Shown here: piece after piece, positions 1-8,027 of the stretch
How positions within the stretch are numbered: the first letter of the stretch is position 1
How the letters are laid out: the number at the start of each line of letters is the position of its first letter
Program-made: the position numbers and the translations under genes
NCBI GenBank assembly: GCA_937872515.1
Contig: CALMSX010000047.1
Location: 31,776-95,775, forward strand
DNA: 64,000 nt
Direction of reading: 5' to 3'
From: an uncultured Bacteroidota bacterium
GTDB lineage: Bacteria; Bacteroidota; Bacteroidia; Chitinophagales; Saprospiraceae
The notes under the pieces: model-generated
The model's input: only the letters and a program-made list of their open reading frames with translations
The model's database searches: none
Told to the model about the DNA's origin: nothing

Positions 1-1
1 C

Positions 2-544
2 AAATTATGGGGTCAGGCCGGCATGACCATTTATGTGGGTCCTTCCGTTGCCTTCTCTGGCGACAATGTGGTAACTGCGGGAGGTGAAGCTCACTTTGGT
101 TATGTGATTGGTGCCAATGCCCGCCTCAATTCTGATTTTATGTATTTTATGTTGACGGGAGAATACGGCACCTTTGACTTAGTAGCCAATAAAAAATGGA
201 ATTTTATTGGGGGTGATGACTTGGTTTACTTTCGTGGAAAAATTGGACTGGGATTTGATCTTAAAAAACTTTCTTCACGCACCACATTGAGGACCAAATT
301 TCAGGGTACGCTGCTCTTTGTAAACGACTACGACCAAAACTGGATTAACAATGACGCCAGATTGGCTGCCAACGGATATACAAAAATCAACGAAGGCATA
401 GCAGGACTGAGTACCTGCCTGGGTTTAACCATTGGTTCTTTTGACCTGGACCTGGATTACGACCACGGCCTGTACAACCTGTATACGGGGCACAAAAGCT
501 CCAAAATTTCGACTATTTCCCTTTGCGGAGGCTTCCGATTCTGA
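2..544 (+). CDS. Outer-membrane beta-barrel protein, C-terminal part (5' end outside window)
   Basis: The reading frame is open from base 2, and the codons before the first ATG (base 23) read as protein of the same character, so the gene starts upstream of the window. The visible ~180 residues alternate polar and hydrophobic residues in short strands rich in Gly, Tyr and Phe. They end in Gly-Gly-Phe-Arg-Phe, a terminal aromatic typical of outer-membrane barrels. Features of a porin-like or conserved 'outer membrane beta-barrel' family are seen, but the exact family cannot be named from this fragment. It probably sits in the outer membrane. No terminator hairpin is visible in the 120 bases after the stop. 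Confidence 0.6.
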   Translation, partial: KLWGQAGMTIYVGPSVAFSGDNVVTAGGEAHFGYVIGANARLNSDFMYFMLTGEYGTFDLVANKKWNFIGGDDLVYFRGKIGLGFDLKKLSSRTTLRTKFQGTLLFVNDYDQNWINNDARLAANGYTKINEGIAGLSTCLGLTIGSFDLDLDYDHGLYNLYTGHKSSKISTISLCGGFRF

Positions 545-665
545 CAAATAAATCAATCGGTTAGGACTTTCTCCTTTCCTCATGATAAATATTTGGCAGT
601 TACTGCCCTGGAAGCACTATAAATTATGAGCTTATTATCGTTAATTTGTGGCACACATTGTACAA

Positions 666-2210
666 ATGTCCGGCTCATTGTTTAACCATATTATAGCCCA
701 ATACCTTGCCCTGCGTTTTAAACAGCTGGAGCGAGCCGGTCAGCAGGTGCACCAAAACCAGGAAAAACTATTAAAACTCCTGCTTTCAGAAGCTGCCGAT
801 ACAGAATATGGCCGACAATATGGCTTCTCTTCGATCAGATCAAGGAAACAATTTCAAGAACAAATTCCACTTGTTAGGTACCAGGACCTGGTATCCCGGA
901 TCAATGACATGATGTTGGGAAAGTCGGATGTACTTTGGCCCGGTCAGCTCAAGTATTTTGCCAAATCGAGTGGCACTACCCACCAAAGAAGTAAGTTCAT
1001 TCCGATTTCCAATGCCTACCTGAGATCCAATCTGATTCGATCGAGCTGGGATACTACTGCTTTTATTTACCACCAGGATCCGGGAGCTGAAATTTTTAAG
1101 CACAAAAGTCTGATCATGGGTGGCAGCCTTCATCCCTTTGCCAGTAATAGGGATATTTTGGTAGGCGATGTTTCCGCCATCATGATCAAAACCATTCCCT
1201 TTATTGGCCGGCCATTTTACACACCCGATTTTAGCGTTGCCCTGCTCAGCGATTGGGAAGAAAAGATAGCCAGGATATGCAAACAATGCATTGATGAAAA
1301 TGTAGTTATGTTTGGAGGTGTACCTACCTGGAACATTGTTTTGTTCAATAAGATTTTACAAATAACCGGAAAGTCCAACATTCTCGAGGTATGGCCCAAC
1401 CTCAGTTTTTACCTGCACGGAGGGGTAAATTTTGATCCCTATAAAGAAACCTTTAAAAAATTTATTCCCAAAAAGTACTTTACTTACATTGAAGCATACA
1501 ATGCTTCAGAGGGCTACTTTGCGGTACAAGATACCAGAGAAGATGGCATGCGTTTGTTGGCCGACAATGGCATCTATTACGAGTTTCTACCACTGAGTGA
1601 GCTGGGAAAAGAAGATGCCCACCTCAAAACCCTTGATCTTACAGAAGTACAAACTGATACAGATTATGTTTTGGTAATTACCAACTGCAGTGGCCTTTGG
1701 AGGTACATTATTGGAGATACGGTACGGTTTACTACCCTGCACCCTCACAGAATCAAAGTGACCGGCAGAATAGAACAATACATCAATGCCTTTGGTGAAG
1801 AAGTAATGATTGGCGACACCGACAAAGCCTTGTCTATGACCCTTGAAAAATTAAAGCTGGGTCTCAAAGAATATACGGTAGCCCCTTGTTATCTCGACGA
1901 CAATAATCGCGGATATCATGAGTGGCTTATAGAGTTTGAACAAGTTCCCGCCAATCTGGAAGAATTTGAATTGGAGCTGGATCAAAGTCTTCGACAGATC
2001 AATTCAGATTACGATGCCAAACGAACGGCCGACCTGGCCCTGGAGCGCCTTAAGGTTCATATTGCACCCAGAGGCTTATTTCATCACTGGTTAAAACTAA
2101 AAAACAAAATGGGGGGCCAATACAAAATACCCCGTCTTTCGAATGACCGCAAACACTTTGAAGAAATCATTGGGCTACAAACCCAGATAAGCGACCCCGA
2201 ACATGGATGA
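666..2210 (+). CDS. GH3-family acyl-adenylating protein (auxin-responsive GH3-like)
   Basis: About 514 residues that resemble bacterial members of the plant GH3 (JAR1-like) family, which adenylate carboxylic acids and may conjugate them to amino acids. The nucleotide-binding motif Ser-Ser-Gly-Thr-Thr lies near residue 101, and a central segment with Tyr-Ile-Glu-Ala-Tyr-Asn-Ala-Ser-Glu-Gly fits the second ATP-binding region. The natural substrate of bacterial GH3 proteins is not established. An in-frame GTG at 648 is an alternative start. I prefer ATG 666 because a -7-like box (TTAATTTG, 641-648, one mismatch to TAnnTTTG) overlaps the GTG. The stop overlaps the next gene by 8 bases, so GH3, the small unknown gene and recO look co-transcribed. 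Confidence 0.8.
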   Translation: MSGSLFNHIIAQYLALRFKQLERAGQQVHQNQEKLLKLLLSEAADTEYGRQYGFSSIRSRKQFQEQIPLVRYQDLVSRINDMMLGKSDVLWPGQLKYFAKSSGTTHQRSKFIPISNAYLRSNLIRSSWDTTAFIYHQDPGAEIFKHKSLIMGGSLHPFASNRDILVGDVSAIMIKTIPFIGRPFYTPDFSVALLSDWEEKIARICKQCIDENVVMFGGVPTWNIVLFNKILQITGKSNILEVWPNLSFYLHGGVNFDPYKETFKKFIPKKYFTYIEAYNASEGYFAVQDTREDGMRLLADNGIYYEFLPLSELGKEDAHLKTLDLTEVQTDTDYVLVITNCSGLWRYIIGDTVRFTTLHPHRIKVTGRIEQYINAFGEEVMIGDTDKALSMTLEKLKLGLKEYTVAPCYLDDNNRGYHEWLIEFEQVPANLEEFELELDQSLRQINSDYDAKRTADLALERLKVHIAPRGLFHHWLKLKNKMGGQYKIPRLSNDRKHFEEIIGLQTQISDPEHG

Positions 2211-2544
2211 AGACCTCAATAAAGGACCCGAAGAACAAGAAGCCCTTCAGTTGATCTGTCAAAACCTGGGGGTAGATGAAACCAGCATTGATGGACGTGA
2301 AGCACTTATCGGTATGATTGCTCAAAGGGTCAATGATCTTTTGGAAAACGACAAAGACCTGCTGCTCAGCTATCTCTATCGACTTGACATAAGCATGAAA
2401 AGGATCAATGAAATGCTGAAGTTGAAACACATCATACCACCCCACGAAAGCATCGCCCGTCTTATCTTTGAAAGACAGGTGGACAGGGTAAGGACGAAAA
2501 AAAAATATAAGATCCCTCCCATCGAAGAGGGATGGGAGTTTTGA
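2203..2544 (+). CDS. Small acidic protein of unknown function
   Basis: 113 residues, starting with an ATG that overlaps the GH3 stop, and ending 13 bases before recO, so it is translationally linked to both. No signal peptide or membrane segment. The first ~90 residues are predicted helical with many Glu, Asp and Leu residues. The C-terminus is basic (Arg-Thr-Lys-Lys-Lys-Tyr-Lys) and closes with Pro-Pro-Ile-Glu-Glu-Gly-Trp-Glu-Phe. I do not recognise the family. Position between a GH3-like gene and recO suggests a conserved cytoplasmic protein, but no function can be given. Confidence 0.75.
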   Translation: MDEDLNKGPEEQEALQLICQNLGVDETSIDGREALIGMIAQRVNDLLENDKDLLLSYLYRLDISMKRINEMLKLKHIIPPHESIARLIFERQVDRVRTKKKYKIPPIEEGWEF

Positions 2545-2557
2545 AAAAAACAGAACC

Positions 2558-3283
2558 GTGTTAATTACAGAAACCGAGGCCATTGTACTCAGAACCCTTA
2601 AATATGGTGAAACCAGCATCATTGCAGAAGTATTTACCCAACAAGATGGTATCCGTAGCATCATTGTCAATGGCGTAAGAAGTACCCGCAATAAATCCGG
2701 CAGCTCAGCCTTTCAGGTGATGAATGTTCTTTTACTTTCCTATTACAACAAGGAAGCCGACGCATTATGCCGAACCAAAGAATACCAATATGCGGTTCAT
2801 TATAAAAGGTTGGGACTCGATGTCATTTACACCTCTGTAGGTATTTTTCTCATTGAATGCGTTCGAAATGCAGTTCAGGAAAGAGAAGAAAATCAAGCCC
2901 TCTACCAATTTTTAAAAGAAAGATTTCTTGCCCTGGATGCCATTGATCAACACGGCCTGACGGACTTTTATCTTTATTTTCTGGTAGACCTTACCACCCT
3001 GCTGGGCTTTGGACCACTGCCCAATTATGAAGTGAAAAAACCTTGTTTTCATTTGCTCCATGGCCGGTATACCGAATCTCACCACGACCCGGCGCACCTG
3101 GTAGGCGAAGGGCCCAGCCACATTTTATTTCACATTTTAGAAGGCAAAAGGACCGCAAGTTTGCCAGGTTCAAAACAAGACAAAGAGCAGTTGACCGATG
3201 ACTTGTTGCGTTACTATGGCTGTCATCTGGAGGGATTTCGACCCATCCGTTCGTTGGAAGTATTGCGCACTATTATGCGATGA
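2558..3283 (+). CDS. recO: DNA repair protein RecO
   Basis: 241 residues. The N-terminus (Met-Leu-Ile-Thr-Glu-Thr-Glu-Ala-Ile-Val-Leu-Arg-Thr-Leu-Lys-Tyr-Gly-Glu-Thr-Ser) is the RecO OB-fold signature, followed by the helical RecO C domain. RecO works with RecR to load RecA on gapped single-stranded DNA and in strand annealing. The start is GTG; no ATG lies in a position that would keep the OB fold intact. The paired zinc-finger cysteines of many RecO proteins are not evident, which is common in this phylum. The stop lies 3 bases from the convergent VOC gene. Confidence 0.9.
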   Translation: MLITETEAIVLRTLKYGETSIIAEVFTQQDGIRSIIVNGVRSTRNKSGSSAFQVMNVLLLSYYNKEADALCRTKEYQYAVHYKRLGLDVIYTSVGIFLIECVRNAVQEREENQALYQFLKERFLALDAIDQHGLTDFYLYFLVDLTTLLGFGPLPNYEVKKPCFHLLHGRYTESHHDPAHLVGEGPSHILFHILEGKRTASLPGSKQDKEQLTDDLLRYYGCHLEGFRPIRSLEVLRTIMR

Positions 3284-3286
3284 TAT

Positions 3287-3697
3287 CTACTCACTTTTTT
3301 GAATGACACCGCATTGATCTTCAAAACCAACCGGCGGTTGCCACAGCTCTATTTTATGTCCATCGGGATCGAGGACCCAGGCAAATTTTCCGTATTCATG
3401 GACTTCCATCTCGCCCACCTGTTCTACCCCTTCGGCTCTTAGAATGGGAAGCAAGGCTTCGAGATCGGCCACCCTGTAATTGACCATAAAAGTGGAAGCA
3501 GAGGGTTGGAAATACTGCGTTTGACTATCAAAAGGACTCCAAACCGTATGTCCGGCTGTACCGTTTTCTGATTTCCACTCAAAACAACCTCCATACTGGT
3601 CGGTTTGAATGCCAAGGTGGTCGGCGTACCATTTTTTGGTAAGACCAGGGTCCTTACACTTAAAAAAAATGCCTCCAATACCTGTAACCCTTTTCAT
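3287..3697 (-). CDS. VOC-superfamily (glyoxalase/bleomycin-resistance-like) protein
   Basis: 136 residues with a duplicated beta-alpha-beta-beta-beta pattern: the first half begins Gly-Ile-Gly-Gly-Ile-Phe-Phe-Lys-Cys-Lys-Asp-Pro and the second half ends Asp-Pro-Asp-Gly-His-Lys-Ile-Glu-Leu-Trp. The Glu in Lys-Ile-Glu-Leu-Trp is at the usual position of a metal ligand in this superfamily. Members range from glyoxalases and dioxygenases to resistance proteins, so the substrate cannot be assigned. It is cytoplasmic and apparently a single-gene unit, separated from the upstream foldase gene by a strong terminator. Confidence 0.8.
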   Translation of the reverse strand: MKRVTGIGGIFFKCKDPGLTKKWYADHLGIQTDQYGGCFEWKSENGTAGHTVWSPFDSQTQYFQPSASTFMVNYRVADLEALLPILRAEGVEQVGEMEVHEYGKFAWVLDPDGHKIELWQPPVGFEDQCGVIQKSE

Positions 3698-3740
3698 GGT
3701 TTGTAAATTGTTTATTGTGAGTAAAAAATTAAATAAGAAA

Positions 3741-3761
3741 GGCCACCCTTTTGGGGTGGCC
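3741..3761 (-). terminator. Intrinsic terminator of the PpiD-like gene
   Basis: An 8-bp perfect stem (GGCCACCC / GGGTGGCC) with a 5-base loop. On the minus strand it is followed by a T-rich tract (TTTCTTATTTAATTTTTT). It lies 28 bases after the stop of the foldase gene and before the VOC start, so it separates the two minus-strand units. Confidence 0.85.
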
Positions 3762-3788
3762 CTTCAATAAATTTATTTTAAATCCATT

Positions 3789-5909
3789 CTAGAAGAACTT
3801 AGATCTGTAATCTTCAGGAGCGTATTTTTTCTTGATCGCTTCCCAGAGTCTGTAACCGGCACCACTTCTACCAGAATTGGCAATGCTGGATTTGATCATG
3901 GCCAGGTTGGAGTTTTCAAGCACAGAAGGAATTTTTTCAACTACTTTTACCACAAAAACACCGGTAGTGCCTTCGATGGGTCCGGAAGTTTTTCCCTGCT
4001 CCATGCCAAATGCCTTTCCAACCACTTTTGGTTCAGCTGTCTGAATGCTTTCTATAAATGCACCAGCAAAACTTACGCTTGCTGTATCAACAGTAGTTCC
4101 ATATTCTGCTGCCAATTGGAAGAGATCAGTGGTTTTGATTTTGGCTGCCAGCATTTCCGCTTTTTTGGCATTTTTAACCTGGAATTCCAAACTCGCCTTT
4201 GCTTCTTCGATTGACATCAAACCTGGTTTGTTCACCGCCTTTACTCCTGCTATCACAAAGTTTTTGGTGTAAAAGTTAACTTCATCCTGGAAGCTGTACA
4301 TCACAGGTGAAACTTCATTGGCATCGTTGTCAAATGCCCATTTGATGATAGACCTTGAAGTTTCGCCACCTGGGAAACCTGGAATGGTATAGTCATTGGC
4401 CTTTAATGCCCTGCTTGTCTGTAATTTGATTTCAGGATTTGCTTCTGCTGCTTTTTTGAAATCATCAATGGTTTTAATTTTAGAAAGGATGGCAGACACT
4501 TTATCATAGATAGCATCTTGTGTTTCCTGAGTCGGAACGATGGCTCCCGGAATAAGTGCTATTTTGTACTTAGGTGACTTGTCGACATATTTCTGATCCT
4601 GGATTTCAATCAGGTGAACACCAAACTGAGTTGTCACACTGTAATAATTTCCTTTGGTACCATTGATAAAACATACATCGTTGAAAGGTTTAACCATGGC
4701 TCCTTGTGCGAAGGTACCGAGGTCACCACCTTTGATGGCTGAACCGGTGTCTTCACTGTTTTTGGTAGCCAGTGAATCAAACCTTGCGGCACCGGAGGTA
4801 AGTAACACTTTTAAAGAATCGATGGTCTTTTGTGCCTTGGCCAGTCCGGCAACATCGCCTGGATTTGCCCTTCTCAAAATATGACGTGCCTTTACTGAAT
4901 CGGGTAATACCCTTTTGTCAACCAGTTTAGCCAACACATAGTTGGTACCTTCTACAAAGGGGCCCATTACTGAACCAATAGACATAGAAGGAAGGCTGTC
5001 TTTTAGCTTACCGGTAAGATCATCAATCTTGCCGTAGGTAGGTGAAAGTCCACCTCCATTGGTAGTCGCAAAAAGAGAATCGTTGTTGGTTGATTTAAAT
5101 TCTTCTTTCAAAGATGCCAGACTATTCCTTACAGCTGCTGAATCTACTGAAGTAGGCAACACTGAAAAGGTAGCATAGTCAATCAGACGTGTCTCTTCTG
5201 TTGTAGAATACTTGGCCGGTGACTTGGACATAAAGTTTTTGTAATCCTCATCTGTCAATTTCACCTGATCATTTGGGATTTTGTCATAAGTAACCCTTAC
5301 AAATTCTATGGTCAGCTTGTCGTTGTTGAGTTGATTCACCACCTCTGCCTGCCACTTGGGTACGATCATAGACTTGATCACCAAATTGTTGATCTTATCC
5401 TGTAGGGCAGTTTTGACAATTTGTTTTTCCTGCTCAGCCCAGAAATTTCTGAACTCAGGAGCCAACTCCTGACCTGTTTCCAGGGCTTGCTTAAACTGAA
5501 GTAATTGTTGTCTGTTGACCTGACCTGTATTTGGGTCACGGAAGTTGTTTTGAATAACTGAACTGAGGTTATTGCCAAATTGCAATTCCATCAGCTCCTC
5601 CCTGCTTACGCCCAGGCCAAGTTCTTCTACTTGTTTCTCCACAAGGGCTTTCTCCAACAGGTAGTTCCACAACATTTGCCTGCGACCATAAACATCATCG
5701 CTGCCACTGTACAATGCTCTTTCTGTTTTTTCAAATTCCAGATAGTCAATTTTTTGGCCTGCTACCTTACCCACTATGGTTTGGTTAAATACACTGCCAC
5801 CACCTTTTCTTGACCCCATCACATCCATTAAAATGAAAGATGCAAGTGCCATGGCGAGAAGGATAAGTACTATCCAAAAGTTTTTCCTGATTTTTCCAAT
5901 CAATGCCAT
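3789..5909 (-). CDS. PpiD-like membrane-anchored periplasmic foldase (peptidyl-prolyl isomerase)
   Basis: 706 residues. One N-terminal membrane segment (about residues 11-31) after a short basic cytoplasmic end, then a SurA_N-like chaperone region (about 45-200). A single parvulin (PpiC-type) domain spans about 340-440, with the His-Ile-Leu-Arg start and the Gly-Gly-Asp-Leu-Gly and Phe-Gly-Val-His-Leu-Ile motifs. A second long chaperone region follows. This order matches PpiD, which sits near the Sec exit and assists newly exported proteins. Length is slightly above the E. coli protein. It is transcribed alone, with a -7 box at 5997-6004 and a strong terminator after it. Confidence 0.88.
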   Translation of the reverse strand: MALIGKIRKNFWIVLILLAMALASFILMDVMGSRKGGGSVFNQTIVGKVAGQKIDYLEFEKTERALYSGSDDVYGRRQMLWNYLLEKALVEKQVEELGLGVSREELMELQFGNNLSSVIQNNFRDPNTGQVNRQQLLQFKQALETGQELAPEFRNFWAEQEKQIVKTALQDKINNLVIKSMIVPKWQAEVVNQLNNDKLTIEFVRVTYDKIPNDQVKLTDEDYKNFMSKSPAKYSTTEETRLIDYATFSVLPTSVDSAAVRNSLASLKEEFKSTNNDSLFATTNGGGLSPTYGKIDDLTGKLKDSLPSMSIGSVMGPFVEGTNYVLAKLVDKRVLPDSVKARHILRRANPGDVAGLAKAQKTIDSLKVLLTSGAARFDSLATKNSEDTGSAIKGGDLGTFAQGAMVKPFNDVCFINGTKGNYYSVTTQFGVHLIEIQDQKYVDKSPKYKIALIPGAIVPTQETQDAIYDKVSAILSKIKTIDDFKKAAEANPEIKLQTSRALKANDYTIPGFPGGETSRSIIKWAFDNDANEVSPVMYSFQDEVNFYTKNFVIAGVKAVNKPGLMSIEEAKASLEFQVKNAKKAEMLAAKIKTTDLFQLAAEYGTTVDTASVSFAGAFIESIQTAEPKVVGKAFGMEQGKTSGPIEGTTGVFVVKVVEKIPSVLENSNLAMIKSSIANSGRSGAGYRLWEAIKKKYAPEDYRSKFF

Positions 5910-6299
5910 TTCTGTAGTATTGTTTACTAAGTATTCAATAATTCAATCTCATCTCCCGGCAATACCGTAGAAAAGATTGTTTTTTAAAAAGTCTGGCAAA
6001 GGTAAGTTTTTATTGACAGATGTCATACACCCCGTTTCTAATTTTTTGATTAAAATGCATTGACAATCAATCGTTATAGTCCCATAATTTCCAATACTTT
6101 ACATATCAAAATAAATGTGATTACAAGATTTATAGGATTCCGTAGCCCCAATCGCAAAATTTCTTTCAAAAACAGGTTTTTTATGTTTTTTAGAAATTTT
6201 ATTCTAAAATGATAAAATTTGTAGATTTTTATTCTGAATTTTCTCAATAATCAGTATTTTAGAGAAATTTGGGACGCATCGGGGGCTTGAAAAAACCGG
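5910..6299. other. Intergenic region between two minus-strand genes
   Basis: About 390 AT-rich bases. It holds the promoter region of the PpiD-like gene near its left end. The remainder has no reading frame with coding character, no hairpin with a T tract and no RNA gene that I can recognise. The 3' end of the unknown gene at 6300 shows no obvious intrinsic terminator. Confidence 0.5.
5997..6004 (-). promoter_or_regulatory. -7 box of the PpiD-like gene
   Basis: TACCTTTG on the minus strand is an exact match to the Bacteroidota -7 consensus TAnnTTTG, 87 bases before the ATG at 5909. A clear TTG box at the usual distance is missing, so only the -7 element is supported. Confidence 0.5.
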
Positions 6300-7751
6300 T
6301 TAAAAGGTAATTTTTACGAGGTTGATTCGTCCATTCTTTTCACTGGGCACCACAAAGGATTGTGAGGAGGTTTGTACGGCGTCCTGAAACCTTAGCTTCA
6401 GGTTTTTATATTCTGTGCTCAGCAGGCTGTTTCTTCTATAGTTGCCAAGAGGGTCGATGACGTACTCACTTACCGTGTTGTTGTTTTTGATTTCATCATT
6501 GAAAATAAAGTGCATCTGCGAAGGAACTTTCATGATAAAAAAGGAAGAGTAAATACCCTCATCATCCTGGCTGAATTGTTTTTTAAACAAAATTTTTCTC
6601 CAGAACAAACTGCCATCGGGTTGAATGGAAAACAGTATGAGGTCTTCGCTATAATAGTCTACATATCCACGGCTGGCTGCCATGGAGCGGTCAAAGTTGG
6701 AAAGTCCTACATTTCTACGCGCATACTCCCGCTGAAGTTCTACAATCATAATAAAACCGCCGTCGGCCCTGTGGACAAGGGTCTTGATATAAAAATCAAA
6801 CAACAGGTTTTTTTTGGATTTTTTCTCTACTCCATTGAGGTCTACCAGGATATTTTCATCATAGGGAAATGTTTGAATATCGTGTAATGAAGGCTGCCTC
6901 AGATTAGCAATGGCAGCACTAAAGACCATATAACCTTCAGTTTCATTTTGACTTTTGGAACCATATAAACCGGCAATGGTAAGCCTCTGGTTCACATTGT
7001 CAATTGCCATTTTTACCCCGCTGTTTACGGTATTGATGCAGGTAAGGTCGTGTAGATAAGTCTGCCCCAATTCAGACATCACCAGGCGCATCATGTGTTT
7101 TTCTTTATCCCACGACTCATTGTTTTTTTCGAAAAGGAAAAACAGCTGACCCAGATTTGAAACACCTGCTTCCTGAAACTGATCATACAGCCTATAGTCG
7201 GGCACTTCGATGTCACCCGCCGTTAAAATTTCCATTTTTCTGGTATCAACCACAACGGCAAAAAGTCGGGCCTTGTCGATGGTAAAGAGGGCCAGTTTGG
7301 ACATGTCATCAGAAAGAACAGACCTCATTTCGCCAGGAGAAAACAAAAAGGGTCCTCTGATCAACTCCATCGAATCTATGAGGTTTACTTTTTTGTCATA
7401 CCTGACCATCCGACTGACATAATCAGGTCCTTCCCGGTATGCGTAAACCATTTGAATAAAACTGTCGATGGCATGGATGTTTTCGATGGCGGGTCGCCTT
7501 TCTTCAAATAATATCTCGACCGACCTCTTAAACTCCATGTTTTCATCAAAAATGTCGAAATAAAACTCAGAGCCCTTGTCGCGAAAAAATAGCACATTGT
7601 CCTCTGCATGCAGAATATCATACGACAAATCGTTTCTGACATTGATGTCTCTCGAAATATTAACCTTTTGACAGTACGATGAAGGCAGAAATAACAAATA
7701 CAGGCAGGCTGCCATCAAACCCCTAAGCCAATTAATATTTGTCAATTTCAT
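6300..7751 (-). CDS. Secreted protein of unknown function
   Basis: 483 residues. The N-terminus has a basic residue pair and a hydrophobic stretch ending Ser-Ser-Tyr-Cys-Gln, a plausible signal peptide with cleavage near residue 27, so the protein is exported to the periplasm or beyond. The rest is rich in alternating hydrophobic and charged residues with repeated Asp-rich turns, suggesting a mostly beta protein. No catalytic motif, sorting domain or lipobox is visible. I do not recognise the family. Its context is the folding-factor region (PpiD-like gene downstream, divergent parvulin gene upstream). A well-matched promoter (7812-7842) precedes it. Confidence 0.75.
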   Translation of the reverse strand: MKLTNINWLRGLMAACLYLLFLPSSYCQKVNISRDINVRNDLSYDILHAEDNVLFFRDKGSEFYFDIFDENMEFKRSVEILFEERRPAIENIHAIDSFIQMVYAYREGPDYVSRMVRYDKKVNLIDSMELIRGPFLFSPGEMRSVLSDDMSKLALFTIDKARLFAVVVDTRKMEILTAGDIEVPDYRLYDQFQEAGVSNLGQLFFLFEKNNESWDKEKHMMRLVMSELGQTYLHDLTCINTVNSGVKMAIDNVNQRLTIAGLYGSKSQNETEGYMVFSAAIANLRQPSLHDIQTFPYDENILVDLNGVEKKSKKNLLFDFYIKTLVHRADGGFIMIVELQREYARRNVGLSNFDRSMAASRGYVDYYSEDLILFSIQPDGSLFWRKILFKKQFSQDDEGIYSSFFIMKVPSQMHFIFNDEIKNNNTVSEYVIDPLGNYRRNSLLSTEYKNLKLRFQDAVQTSSQSFVVPSEKNGRINLVKITF

Positions 7752-7811
7752 TTATTTCAGATACAATTATTGGTCAATCCCGTCAGGATAATCCCGACTT
7801 CAAATGTTTGT

Positions 7812-7842
7812 CAAAGCTAAAAAACAAAGGTCAAACGACAAA
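7812..7842 (-). promoter_or_regulatory. Bacteroidota-type promoter of the unknown secreted protein
   Basis: On the minus strand, TTTG (7842-7839), a 19-base spacer, then TAGCTTTG (7819-7812), an exact TAnnTTTG. It lies 60 bases before the ATG at 7751. Both boxes and the spacing fit the consensus for the housekeeping sigma factor of this phylum. Confidence 0.65.
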
Positions 7843-7951
7843 AGTTAAATAGCCGGCATTGCCGACAAAAATAAAATAAGTAGCGAGGAAATCTTCAGGA
7901 AAGACTGCCTTTGGAGAAAGTTAGTGTTGAAAGTGCCATCCAGATACCGAA

Positions 7952-7970
7952 ATGCCCATAAATAGGGCAT
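7952..7970. promoter_or_regulatory. Inverted repeat upstream of the parvulin operon promoter
   Basis: ATGCCC and GGGCAT separated by 7 bases form a perfect 6-bp inverted repeat about 30 bases upstream of the -7 box at 8000-8007. There is no T tract beside it, so an operator is more likely than a terminator. No regulator is known for it. Confidence 0.3.
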
Positions 7971-7999
7971 GAATAGAATAACTTATTGGATAAATCCGT

Positions 8000-8007
8000 T
8001 ATTTTTG
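8000..8007 (+). promoter_or_regulatory. -7 box of the parvulin / SurA operon
   Basis: TATTTTTG is an exact TAnnTTTG match, 20 bases upstream of the ATG at 8028. No good TTG box is seen at 17-21 bases upstream, so the promoter may need an activator or tolerate a weak -33 element. Confidence 0.6.
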
Positions 8008-8027
8008 CGTTCCAAATTTAAAGATCC

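Noticed and set aside
840..1286. 148-codon minus-strand frame inside the GH3 gene
   Set aside because: Shadow of the sense gene, with no promoter, domain or plausible product.
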